This document shows positions 1 through 7,150 of a DNA stretch of 64,000 nt, piece after piece. The notes beneath the pieces are model-generated. The model saw only the letters and a program-made list of their open reading frames with translations. It did not search any database and had not been told where the DNA came from. Made by a program: the position numbers and the translations under genes. Source of the DNA: Burkholderiales bacterium (lineage in GTDB: Bacteria > Pseudomonadota > Gammaproteobacteria > Burkholderiales > WYBJ01); NCBI GenBank assembly GCA_020848435.1, contig JADLAC010000017.1:81722-145721 (forward strand), given 5' to 3'. Position 1 is the stretch's first letter; the number at the start of each line of letters is the position of its first letter.

Positions 1-672
1 CAGGACGCGGGTGGCGGCCGCGATCGCACCCTTCAAAAGCATGAGCACGCGCTCGATCTTGTCGCGCTTCCAGCCATCGGCGAGCGCGTCGCGGTGGGAA
101 ATGAAACGCGGCGTGCTCTCGAGCACCACGTGCATGATGCGCAAGTTGTTGGCCCGTAGCGACGCCCCCGTCTCGGAAACGTCGACGATCGCATCGGCGA
201 GTATCGGCGGCTTCACTTCGGTGGCGCCCCAGGAAAACTCCACGTTCGCCTGCACGCCGTGGCGGGCGAGAAAGCGCCGGGTCATGCCTACGGCTTCGGT
301 TGCGATGCGCCCCCCCTGCAAGTCCTCGACGCGCGCGAACTTGGATCCTTCCTTCGACGCCATGACCCAGCGCACCACGCCGTAGTTGGGCCACGGCGCG
401 CGCAGATCGGCCAGCTCCTCGACCTCGACATCGTTCTCCAGGATCCAGTCGAGCCCGGTGATGGCGCAATCGAGAATGCCCTGGGCCACGTAGCGCGCCA
501 TCTCCTGCGGACGGATCAGGATGCACTGGATTTCGGTATCGTCGATCGAGGGATAGTACGAGCGCCCGGAGATGCGCAGATCGTAGCCCGCGCGGACGAA
601 AAGCTTCTGCGTCGTCTCCTGCAGGCTGCCTTTGGGGATGCCGATGCGAAGGCACGGCGTCGTGTCGCTCAT
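1..672 (-). CDS. hisG: ATP phosphoribosyltransferase (HisG), 3' end beyond window
   Basis: First enzyme of histidine biosynthesis, joining PRPP to ATP in the cytoplasm. The 224 codons visible begin with an ATG at 672-670 and run off the left edge. Seen: an N-terminal segment with GIPKGSLQ and LFVRAGYDL, a central DCAITGLDW, the GGRIATEAVG strand and the PRPP-loop-like stretch ATEVKPPILADAIVDVSETG, all in the order expected of the HisG catalytic domain. Sequence continuing past the GATEV region fits the long form, which carries a C-terminal regulatory ACT-like domain, but that part is outside the window. No strong Shine-Dalgarno precedes the ATG; only a weak GAAGAAG is seen. The neighbour upstream on the other strand is a tRNA, so it is not visibly in a his operon here. 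Family assignment is firm; the long-form call is inference. Confidence 0.9.
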   Translation of the reverse strand, partial: MSDTTPCLRIGIPKGSLQETTQKLFVRAGYDLRISGRSYYPSIDDTEIQCILIRPQEMARYVAQGILDCAITGLDWILENDVEVEELADLRAPWPNYGVVRWVMASKEGSKFARVEDLQGGRIATEAVGMTRRFLARHGVQANVEFSWGATEVKPPILADAIVDVSETGASLRANNLRIMHVVLESTPRFISHRDALADGWKRDKIERVLMLLKGAIAAATRVL

Positions 673-890
673 GATGACTTCTTCGGGACCGATTCGGGGA
701 CTGCGATTATGCCACCCGCTGGCGTGGCCGCGGCGCGATGCATTGCGGCACGTCAGATCGATCACACGCACGGTAAGATCACGGCGCGGACAACGGCGCC
801 GAGCGCGAACGTCGCTACCGGCGCGCACGTGCTGCGCGGGCGCCACGGCGTTGGACGCGGTCAGCCAAAAGGGCTACTATCTGCCGCCTC
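673..890. other. Intergenic spacer between hisG and tRNA-Arg
   Basis: This 218-base stretch holds the upstream region of hisG (minus strand) and the leader of the tRNA gene (plus strand). I see no conserved coding sequence in it; the open frames that cross it continue antisense through hisG and have no recognisable content. Confidence 0.5.
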
Positions 891-967
891 GCGCCCGTAG
901 CTCAGTTGGATAGAGTACAGCCCTCCGAAGGCTGGGGTCGGACGTTCGAATCGTCTCGGGCGCGCCA
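891..967 (+). tRNA. tRNA-Arg (anticodon CCG)
   Basis: A 77-base cloverleaf with encoded CCA. The acceptor arm GCGCCCG (891-897) pairs with CGGGCGC (957-963), followed by discriminator G and CCA at 965-967. The D-arm contains AGCTCAGTTGGATAGAGT, the anticodon stem CAGCC/GGCTG encloses loop CTCCGAA with anticodon CCG, and the T-arm carries the GTTCGAATC loop. It reads the Arg codon CGG. The following 1.2 kb contains only fragments of mobile or defence-type genes, which suggests that the tRNA flank has been an insertion site. Confidence 0.97.
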
Positions 968-1048
968 CTTTGCTACGAAGCTCGGCACTGTGTCCAGCTT
1001 CCCTTCTTTCGCCAGCGAAACGGCACGGGCCAGAGCGCCATAGCTGCC

Positions 1049-1390
1049 CTAGATGTGCAGTTTATCGCCATCGAGCCGTATCTCGTCCACCCGCAGGTTC
1101 AGGTAGGCTTTGCCGAAGCCTGAACCCGTATCGAGCAGCCGCGCCCGCAGAACACGCGTGAACTTCTGAACGTGCGCGGGCGCACGTTTGTTGAGCGGCA
1201 CCTCCCACTTGTCGCGCAGCTCCGTGCTCGCGGCCAGCACATCCTGGCGGCGGGCCTGCCGCTTCTGCGAATACTCCTGCAACGTGGTATCGAGCGGCAG
1301 CAGGCCCTTTTCGACCGCCTCATACAAACGGGCGATGCCGGCATCGACTTCCTTGAGCTCTCGGGTCAGTTGCAAGGGCAGACTCGCGCC
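1049..1390 (-). pseudogene. C-terminal fragment of a large serine recombinase
   Basis: Translation of the minus strand gives a charged helical stretch (QLTRELKEVDAGIARLYEAV, then ATELRDKW-like helices) and a final beta segment around VLRARLLDTGSGFGKAYL and VDEIRLDGDKLHI before the stop at 1049. This arrangement of a coiled-coil-like linker followed by a short C-terminal sheet is what I know from the C-terminal part of resolvase/invertase-family recombinases. The catalytic N-terminal domain with its serine and the recombinase DNA-binding core are absent. Upstream of about 1390 the reading frame loses resemblance and runs into the antisense of another fragment. I read it as a degraded integrase remnant next to the tRNA; it is unlikely to make an active protein. 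Confidence 0.7.
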
Positions 1391-1459
1391 CTGTTCTCGC
1401 CTATGACAACATATGCAAGAAGAACCAATCCATGACAAACGATTGGCCCTGTTCCAACG

Positions 1460-1642
1460 TTCACACTCTATTCGCTCAACAAGCCCGACGACTTCATCCT
1501 CGCTATCGTCGAATTCAAAGAGGGCGATTCCCACCAGGTCCACTACCTACGGCAGCCCTTCACTCGCGAGCCGGATTTCGGTGTGACCAGCGTGAACTAC
1601 GACTTTGCCGATCTGCTGGCGCGGGCGGAGGCGCCGCGATGA
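1460..1642 (+). pseudogene. C-terminal tail of a DUF3883-type protein
   Basis: In the frame ending with the TGA at 1640-1642 the sequence encodes FTLYSLNKPDDFILAIVEF, then HYLRQPFTREPDFGVTSVNY and a final DFADLLARAEAP. This is a compact, typical end of the DUF3883 (protein NO VEIN C-terminal) domain found in large helicase-linked proteins, many of them in restriction or defence loci. Nothing upstream in this frame continues the domain: it meets the recombinase fragment on the opposite strand at about 1440. There is no start codon with a ribosome binding site. It is therefore a broken 3' end of a once longer gene. The domain assignment rests on recall of the family and is moderately sure. Confidence 0.6.
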
Positions 1643-1811
1643 GGCGGGCAGGCCGGCGACGAGAAACTCGCGCCACTGGTGCGACAATTGGTTACGCCAG
1701 CACCAATGGCCCGCATGTGCGGAGCGTGTGCGGCACATGCTGCGTACGCGGCTGCGAAGCTGGACGCTGACACGGACTTCGCAGTAGACTGCGTAGCATG
1801 CGGATCGAAGA

Positions 1812-2170
1812 GATAGCGGCTACCCGGTCCCGGCCCATGAGCTGGCGGCGCCCGACGAACGCGCGCTCTGGTTCACAGGCTACCTGCAGACGTACCTGGA
1901 GCGAGATCTCCCGGAGCTACGCGCGGTGGAGAATCTGGCGGACTTCCGCCGGCTGGCACAGGCCGCGTGCCTGCGCGTGGGCTCTCTCCTGAACCAGGCC
2001 GAGCTCGGCCGTGACGCGGGCTTGAGCCAGCCCCAGGTGCAAAGGGGCTGGAGACGTTTCTCGACGAGTACCCTGATCGCAGCGACGGCGGGCTCCTGCT
2101 CTACGGCGGCAACGACGTCTTTCCCCTGACCCGCCGCGTGCTGGCCGCGCCGTGGTGGCGGGTGCTGTGA
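1812..2170 (+). pseudogene. Frameshifted remnant of a DUF4143 AAA-type ATPase
   Basis: The first frame encodes GYPVPAHELAAPDERALWF followed by GYLQTYLERDLPELRAVENL, ADFRRLAQAACLRVGSLLN and QAELGRDAGLSQPQVQR, a recognisable stretch of the DUF4143 C-terminal half (winged-helix region after the ATPase). At about 2040-2048 the reading moves to another frame, where LETFLDEYPDRSDGGLLLYG and VFPLTRRVLAAPWWRVL end at the TGA 2168-2170; this matches the extreme C-terminus of the same family. About 100-150 residues expected between the two parts are missing, so there is a deletion plus a frame change. The Walker-type N-terminal ATPase is also absent. It is clearly non-functional and belongs to the same remnant cluster as the two preceding fragments. 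Confidence 0.7.
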
Positions 2171-2341
2171 AAAGAAAACTCATCGAAATCACGCTGCCGC
2201 CGGAGGCGAGACTGCGTACCAGCGGACCGGGGATGCGACCTCCCGCCGCGGCGACCTGCTACCATGGCGCAGTCGATGCCTACCGCGTCGAAGCCCGCCT
2301 GGTGCGGCGGGCCGCAGCCATCATCGGGAGGAGAATCCGGC

Positions 2342-3307
2342 ATGCCACGTGCGACGCAGCTACTCGCCCTTGCGGGCGCCTTCATCGCCCCCTCGGCGTT
2401 TGCCGCCGACCGCTTCCCTGAACGCCCGGTGCGCTTCATCGTACCGTTTCCGCCCGGCGGCGGCACCGACGCCTTCGCGCGCATCGTCGGCCAGAAGCTC
2501 AGCGAGATCTGGGGCCAGCAGGTTATTGTCGACAACCGCGGCGGCGCGCAGGGGAACATCGGCACCCAGACCGGCGCCAAGGCGAACCCCGACGGCTACA
2601 CGCTCATGCTCGCGCATCAGGGCGCGATGACGATCAACGTCGCGATGTACCGCAATCCGGGCTTCGATCCGATCAAGGACTTCACGCCCGTCGCGCGCGG
2701 CGTGGCCACGCCCAACGTGATGAGCTGCCATCCGAGTGTGCCGGTCAAGTCGGTCAAGGACCTCGTCCAGCTCGCGCTGAAATCGCCCGGCAAGATCACC
2801 TATGCCTCGACTGGTGCCCACCAGCAGCTCACCGCGGAGGTGTTCAAGACGACCGCCGGCGTGAACATGCTGCACGTTCCGTACAAGGGAGCGGGGCCGG
2901 CGGTCATCGATCTGGTCGGCGGCCAGGTGAACTGCATGTTCTCCAATCCGACCTCGACGGTGCCGCACGTGAAGGCCGGGCGGGTCAATGCCCTCGGCGT
3001 GATCGGCCCGAAGCGGCTCGAGGCGCTGCCGGACGTGCCGAACGCGGCCGAGTTCGGCTATCCGGATCTCGCCGAGTATGCCGAGTGGTACGGCATCGCC
3101 CTGCCGTCGGCGACGCCGGCGGCCATCGTGGCGAAGGTCGAGGCGGCTGCGCTGAAGGCGCTGGCCTCGCCCGACGTCCTCAAACGCCTGAACGACATCG
3201 GCCAGCAGCCTTCGCTGGCCGGGTCCAAGGAGTTCACCGAGCAAGTGAAGCGCGACCATGCGCTCTGGGGCAAGCTCGTGCGTGCGGCGGGTTTGAAAGT
3301 CGATTGA
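2342..3307 (+). CDS. Bug/TctC-family tricarboxylate-type periplasmic receptor
   Basis: A 321-residue extracytoplasmic solute receptor of the TctC (Bug) family, which binds di- or tricarboxylates and similar acids in the periplasm for tripartite tricarboxylate transporters. The ATG at 2342 is chosen over the earlier one at 2264 because a GGGAGGAG ribosome binding site lies just upstream and the protein then begins with a clean signal peptide ending at AFA-AD (about residue 22). Family landmarks: VPFPPGGGTDAFAR near residue 33, VIVDNRGGAQGN, NPDGYTLM, and HVPYKGAGPAVIDLVGGQVN. It stands alone: no TctA or TctB membrane genes are nearby. It converges with the methyltransferase-like gene on the minus strand, whose open frame overlaps its last 250 bases. 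The ligand cannot be read from sequence. Confidence 0.9.
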   Translation: MPRATQLLALAGAFIAPSAFAADRFPERPVRFIVPFPPGGGTDAFARIVGQKLSEIWGQQVIVDNRGGAQGNIGTQTGAKANPDGYTLMLAHQGAMTINVAMYRNPGFDPIKDFTPVARGVATPNVMSCHPSVPVKSVKDLVQLALKSPGKITYASTGAHQQLTAEVFKTTAGVNMLHVPYKGAGPAVIDLVGGQVNCMFSNPTSTVPHVKAGRVNALGVIGPKRLEALPDVPNAAEFGYPDLAEYAEWYGIALPSATPAAIVAKVEAAALKALASPDVLKRLNDIGQQPSLAGSKEFTEQVKRDHALWGKLVRAAGLKVD

Positions 3308-4014
3308 GCGCTGCTCGCCCGCTGCGACGGCACGCGCATGGGTGCAGGCGCCAAGACCGTCCTGACCGTCTTGCAGGTGATCGAGAGTCCCGCGCGACTT
3401 TTGTTGTCGAAGCTGGTGCGGGCGTCGCGCAGGGTCTTCAGGTGCGCCAGGAACTCATCGATGCCGCGCGCGCCCATCGACACGTTGTGGGCGGTGAAGC
3501 AGCCGCCGGCAAGCATCTTCGGCCAGACCGCGGTGAAATAATTCGTGTACCAGCTCTTGTCGGCGTCGGAAAAAACGAAGTCGAACGGGCCGGCGAGGCG
3601 CGGCACCAGCTCGTGCGCATCCGCCAGCCTGGCGTCGATGTAGTCGCCCAGTCCCGCCTCCTTGAAGTTCGTCATGGCGATGCGATGGCGATCCGGGTCG
3701 ATCTCGATCGTCGTCAGCTTGCCGCCGGTCTTGCTCAATCCCCACGCGATCCAGATGGCCGAGTGTCCGGTCGAAGTCCCAATCTCGAGCGCGCTGCTGT
3801 AATTGTTCGCGACGATCAGGTCGCGCAAGGTCCGGCCATCGACCTCCGGCACGTTCATGTCCCGCCATCGGCTGCGCCGAGCGTCGAGGAATTTCTCGAC
3901 GCGCCGGTCGAGCTCGGTCGAGTAGCGCGCCTCGGCCGCCTGCGCCGCGTTCGTGCTCACGAGAGCGATCGCCATGGCTGCGCCGGCCCAGAGTTTATTC
4001 ATGACAATGTGCAT
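3058..4014 (-). CDS. Secreted class I O-methyltransferase-like protein with run-on C-terminus
   Basis: A Rossmann-fold SAM-dependent methyltransferase: the glycine-rich SAM loop ALEIGTSTGHSAIWIAWGL lies near residue 80, IEIDPDRHRIAM follows, and FDFVFSDADKSWYTNY carries the acidic metal/catechol-type region of O-methyltransferases. Unusually the N-terminus (MNKLWAGAAMAIALVSTNAA, then QA-AEAR) looks like a Sec signal peptide, which would put it in the periplasm. I start at 4014, with GAGG upstream; an internal ATG at 4002 is an alternative. The conserved domain ends near 3365 with SRAGLSIT, where relatives usually stop within a few residues. Here the frame stays open for about 100 further residues and runs antisense into the 3' end of the convergent Bug gene, ending at 3058. 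That tail is probably the result of a lost stop codon. Substrate unknown. Confidence 0.75.
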   Translation of the reverse strand: MHIVMNKLWAGAAMAIALVSTNAAQAAEARYSTELDRRVEKFLDARRSRWRDMNVPEVDGRTLRDLIVANNYSSALEIGTSTGHSAIWIAWGLSKTGGKLTTIEIDPDRHRIAMTNFKEAGLGDYIDARLADAHELVPRLAGPFDFVFSDADKSWYTNYFTAVWPKMLAGGCFTAHNVSMGARGIDEFLAHLKTLRDARTSFDNKSRAGLSITCKTVRTVLAPAPMRVPSQRASSAQSTFKPAARTSLPQSAWSRFTCSVNSLDPASEGCWPMSFRRLRTSGEASAFSAAASTFATMAAGVADGRAMPYHSAYSARSG

Positions 4015-4173
4015 GGCTCGACCTCGGCCGCTGCGACAGCAGATTTGATCGCATCGCCCGCCGCCGCACAAGCGTGCCGCGTGGCGGTGCCGCTCGCGCT
4101 ACAAGCGAGGCCCTGGGCGGGTAACGTGCTAGCCCTGACGCCAGCGTACGCAGGACGCCAGCGCACGCAGCGT

Positions 4174-4830
4174 TCAGTAGCTCCACGCGCGGCGCTGCTC
4201 TTCGCCCACCCAGCGGATGGTGAGCTTGCTGTGCGCGGCCTTGTGCCGGGTGGGTTGCGCATCGGGCTGGGGCGCCGTGAGCTTTCGTCCGCCGGCCGTT
4301 ACCTGCACCGCACCGATACGGGCATTGACGGTGGTGTCGATGCCGTGCGCGGTGCGCAACAGCCGGTGCAGCTCCGAGGCGAAGCTGGTGGCGTCCGCGG
4401 CGATTTGATCGGCATGCTCCCGCTCGGGATCGCGGCCAGCGCCGTCCGCCACGACGCTCAGCAGCCCCAGCTCGCGCATCCCGGCCGCGGCGAGCAGTGA
4501 CGCCACCGCGGCCGGTGAGCGCCGGCCGAGCGTGCGCGCGGCGGCATCGCCGTTGCCGACGAGATAGAGCCGCGAGCGGCGCGTGACCGGGCAGGGTACC
4601 CGCCGCTCGCCGGCCAGCGCGCTGCGCAGCGCTTGCATGTCGGCGCTGTCGGCCTTGTCCGCCCCGAGACGCAGCGGCACCCATTCCGAAGCAAGCGCGG
4701 GCTCGCGGCGCTTGCCGTCCAGGGCTTCGGCCTGCGCTACGATCATGCTATCGCGCGGGTCATCGAGCAGCGCGACGATCAATTGGCGATCGTAGCGCGG
4801 CCCGGACGGGGCGAGGGGCGCCTCGGACAT
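4174..4830 (-). CDS. Degenerate C80 (MARTX cysteine protease domain)-like protein
   Basis: A 218-residue protein starting at the ATG 4830-4828, 11 bases after the stop of the gene upstream, so the two are probably co-transcribed. Its outline follows the autoprocessing cysteine protease domain of MARTX toxins: YDRQLIVALLDDPRDSMIVA at the start, LYLVGNGDAAARTLG where the family has LVGHG, LLSVVADG where it has SIVGCS, FASELHRLLR near residue 155, VNARIGAVQVTAGGRKLT, and a final strand KLTIRWVG. The two catalytic positions therefore appear changed, His to Asn and Cys to Asp or Ala depending on alignment. If so it is a catalytically dead member kept as a binding or structural domain. No signal peptide or membrane segment is seen. 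The assignment is my alignment by eye from memory; a profile search would settle it. Confidence 0.5.
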   Translation of the reverse strand: MSEAPLAPSGPRYDRQLIVALLDDPRDSMIVAQAEALDGKRREPALASEWVPLRLGADKADSADMQALRSALAGERRVPCPVTRRSRLYLVGNGDAAARTLGRRSPAAVASLLAAAGMRELGLLSVVADGAGRDPEREHADQIAADATSFASELHRLLRTAHGIDTTVNARIGAVQVTAGGRKLTAPQPDAQPTRHKAAHSKLTIRWVGEEQRRAWSY

Positions 4831-4841
4831 CGGTCTTCGCC

Positions 4842-5744
4842 CTACTTGGTCTTCTTCCCGTCCAGGTGACAAGCGGTGAAGACAGGTTTCTTGGCGTCGG
4901 TGTCGTCGAGCTTCATCAGCACTTCGACCGAGCTATAGTTCTTGGCCTTGGCGTCGGCCAAGCTGGTCTTCTGGTCGATCTTCAGGATGCAACCGCGGTG
5001 GTTTGCGCCGAAGTCCCATTCGACGTGCTCTGCCTTGTCACCGCTGACATCGCCCTCGCCCCACGACTTGCCGGTGTTCTTGAGCTCGGACATGCGCTTC
5101 TGGATCGCCGCGACGATCACCTTCTCGAAGTGCGCGCGCGGGATCTTGTCCATCCAGATGACGTCGTTGGCGCCGGCCGTGGTTGCGCCCACCAGCGGAT
5201 TCACCGACGGCTTGCCCTGCATTCCGCCGCGTTTCTCGGCGTAGGGTGGGGCGTACTTCACGCAGGTGCACGGCGTGAAGATGGGCCCACGCTCCGGCTT
5301 GCCGTTCTTCATCTTCCCGGTGGGGCCGATCGACTGCGTCACCTTGGCGCACGCGCCGCTCGCGGGGTGATCGCCCGCGGGATGGCCGCAGGTGCCGCAG
5401 TCCTGCTCCTTGCGGGTGCGATGCGCGAGCTGCTTGCGAAACTTCACCTCGTCGGCGGCCTCCTGCGCGGCCAGCCAACGCGCCGTGTCGTCCTTGATCG
5501 CGTCCAGCTTGTCGTACTCGGCCTGGACGTTCTCCGGTTTCTTGGTCGAGGTGTAGAAGTGCTTCTTGTGGAAGTTGCCCGAGAACTTGATGCAGTAGGT
5601 CACGCCGTTGCTGACGGCGATCAGCCACTCCATCGCAGCCTGGTCGATGCGCGTGTCGCGATCGACTTTGAGCTGCTTGTCCTTGTACTTCTCCCATACG
5701 AGCAGGCTGCGCGACGAGCTGTCGTCACCGATGCTGAGCGGCAT
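4842..5744 (-). CDS. Hypothetical protein with a Cys/His cluster
   Basis: A 300-residue protein I do not recognise. The ATG at 5744 is preferred over the longer open frame (to 6071) because GGAGGAG lies about nine bases upstream and the upstream extension lacks protein-like character and would cover the promoter region of the divergent gene. Seen: a Lys-rich N-terminal half, and near residue 130 a cluster CGTCGHPAGDHPASGACA followed about 40 residues later by PCTCVKY. This has the spacing of a zinc-binding knuckle, and the C-terminal part contains HVEWDF and GCILKID beta-like stretches. No signal peptide or membrane helix. It precedes the C80-like gene by 11 bases and probably forms a two-gene unit with it. 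The pairing with a protease-domain relative suggests an effector- or toxin-associated role, but that is a guess. Confidence 0.6.
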   Translation of the reverse strand: MPLSIGDDSSSRSLLVWEKYKDKQLKVDRDTRIDQAAMEWLIAVSNGVTYCIKFSGNFHKKHFYTSTKKPENVQAEYDKLDAIKDDTARWLAAQEAADEVKFRKQLAHRTRKEQDCGTCGHPAGDHPASGACAKVTQSIGPTGKMKNGKPERGPIFTPCTCVKYAPPYAEKRGGMQGKPSVNPLVGATTAGANDVIWMDKIPRAHFEKVIVAAIQKRMSELKNTGKSWGEGDVSGDKAEHVEWDFGANHRGCILKIDQKTSLADAKAKNYSSVEVLMKLDDTDAKKPVFTACHLDGKKTK

Positions 5745-5994
5745 GACCTGGGTCTCCTCCTTGGGGCTTAGGCCGGAAATCATCGCGTGCGCCAGGCCAG
5801 CGGTCAAGCGCAGGTGATTGGGGTAGCGCTTGTCTATCAGGGAGCGGCAGGCCATGATCGAATCGACACTCTTCTGCTGCGACCCTATCAGCGCTTGTTT
5901 CATGACGATGGCGCTGGCGGGCTGTGCATGCCTCGCCGACATTGCCGCGCAGCGATTGCTGCGGCGTGCCGCCGAATGAAGCGCGTCGGAGGAT

Positions 5995-6011
5995 TGTCGA
6001 GTCTTCTTACA
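5995..6011 (+). promoter_or_regulatory. Putative enhancer-type activator site (17-bp motif, copy 1)
   Basis: TGTCGAGTCTTCTTACA, an imperfect palindrome of the form TGTyrA-N5-TyrACA, 74 bases upstream of a sigma-54 promoter. The same 17-mer with one difference (T for C at position 9) occurs at 33802-33818 before the giant gene. The position suits binding of a sigma-54 activator; PrsR of PEP-CTERM systems is the obvious candidate (established system, inferred here). Confidence 0.7.
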
Positions 6012-6084
6012 GTCGCTGGCTCGTTTCACCACTCCCTGGATCATGTCCCGTGTAAGCTTTTGAGCGGCCACGATTCGAATTCAG

Positions 6085-6100
6085 TGGCATAGCGCTTGCT
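6085..6100 (+). promoter_or_regulatory. Sigma-54 (RpoN) promoter of the PEP-CTERM gene
   Basis: TGGCATAGCGCTTGCT matches the consensus TGGCACG-N4-TTGCW with exact -24 GG to -12 GC spacing. Expected transcription start is about 6111, leaving a leader of roughly 70 bases before the ATG at 6181. Confidence 0.85.
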
Positions 6101-6180
6101 TCGCCTCGCCGTTCTAAGGGTTTTCTGATTCGCGCAATCCAGCGCGAGCCCAATAACAACAAGGGAGCGTCGTTTCAAAC

Positions 6181-6891
6181 ATGAGAAGCCGATTTGCAGC
6201 AGTGACCATGCTGGCGTGCATGGCAACCGCACCGGCCAGCGCTGACATTCAGGGCAGCCTGAGCTTCCGCGATCCAACGGGAACCGCCACCGCGGTCGAG
6301 GCGATTCCGGTATGGGTCGTCCTCACGCTCGATCCTGCTTCCGACCCGCTTGCCTTCGACGCTCTTGCAGGTGCCCCGTTCGGCCTTCCGGAGTCCTGGA
6401 TCCCGACCCATGGGGAAGTAGAGATCAACGGCGTCCTTACCCCCGGCATTCCCTTTGCGAGCATCGACTCTGCAAGCTTCGCCGGCAGTATCAGGTGCGG
6501 AAGTTTCAACTTCCATTGTTCGGGCTCACCGTACCGCTACGACTACGCTCAATCCACCTCGCTCGGTCTGAGCACGCTTTCCATGGCGCCCGGCGAGAGT
6601 CGCGAGTTCCTGTTCAATCACCTGGTACCCAACCCGAGCCCCGCGCCCCCGGGGACGTATCAGGAAGTCGATTTCTCAATGAGACTCGCCTTCTACGGGA
6701 CGGATGCCGACGGCAATTTCGTTTCCACCGTCGATTATGCGCACGGCTTCAGCACCTTCGGCGCGCCGAGCTTTGTGCGCACGATCACCGCCGTCCCCGA
6801 GCCTTCGGTATACGCGATGATGCTCGCGGGCTTGGGCTTCGTGGCCCTCGCGTCGCTGCGCTCCAGAGCGAAGCGGATGCAGGAGGCCTGA
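6181..6891 (+). CDS. PEP-CTERM anchored extracellular protein
   Basis: A 236-residue exported protein. It begins with a signal peptide (MRSRFAAVTMLACMATAPASA, cleavage near ASA-D, residue 22) and ends with the PEP-CTERM sorting signal: VPEPSVYAMMLAGLGFVALA followed by a basic tail SLRSRAKR. That signal is recognised by exosortase (EpsH/XrtA), which processes exopolysaccharide-associated proteins at the inner membrane. The mature part is small, rich in Ser, Pro and Phe, with two cysteines around residue 105-112 (IRCGSFNFHCSG) and no enzyme motif I know. The gene stands alone, with AAGGGAG upstream of the ATG, a sigma-54 promoter at 6085 and an activator-type motif at 5995. This agrees with the known PrsK/PrsR/RpoN control of PEP-CTERM genes in betaproteobacteria. 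No exosortase gene is in the window. The mature function is unknown. Confidence 0.9.
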   Translation: MRSRFAAVTMLACMATAPASADIQGSLSFRDPTGTATAVEAIPVWVVLTLDPASDPLAFDALAGAPFGLPESWIPTHGEVEINGVLTPGIPFASIDSASFAGSIRCGSFNFHCSGSPYRYDYAQSTSLGLSTLSMAPGESREFLFNHLVPNPSPAPPGTYQEVDFSMRLAFYGTDADGNFVSTVDYAHGFSTFGAPSFVRTITAVPEPSVYAMMLAGLGFVALASLRSRAKRMQEA

Positions 6892-6925
6892 GCCGCCGCC
6901 GACGCCTCGACGCGGTCCGTCCCAG

Positions 6926-6940
6926 GCAGGCCACGCCTGC
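6926..6940 (+). terminator. Weak hairpin after the PEP-CTERM gene
   Basis: GCAGGC-CAC-GCCTGC forms a perfect 6-bp stem 35 bases after the stop codon. No T-run follows, so it is at best a partial or Rho-assisted terminator. Confidence 0.3.
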
Positions 6941-7150
6941 ATCCGCGCGCGGTCTGCAAGTACCGCAGTCATAGGATCATTTGTCTGGCCCGCGGAGGGC
7001 GGTGTGCCTGCACGATAGCGAATGCACACCGGCCGAGTTGCTTCACATCGGGCCGGTCCGTCGCTTGACAGCGGCGCGAAGCGAAAGTTATGGTCGGACC
7101 AGGGTCGAGGGGGGAGCCGCGGCTCACGGCATCGTAACGGGAGGAGTCGC

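Larger units (their letters stand above)
5745..6180. other. Regulatory intergenic region between divergent genes
   Basis: About 435 bases between the minus-strand hypothetical gene and the PEP-CTERM gene. It holds the 17-base motif at 5995-6011 and the sigma-54 promoter at 6085-6100 (both listed separately) and a long leader before the ATG at 6181. The minus-strand open frame that enters it shows no recognisable protein. Confidence 0.7.

Noticed and set aside
3085..4500. Plus-strand open frame of 471 codons
   Set aside because: Runs antisense through the methyltransferase-like gene and has no motif or ribosome binding site.
5745..6071. N-terminal extension of the Cys-cluster protein
   Set aside because: A strong ribosome binding site supports the ATG at 5744, and the extension overlaps the activator motif at 5995-6011 of the divergent gene.
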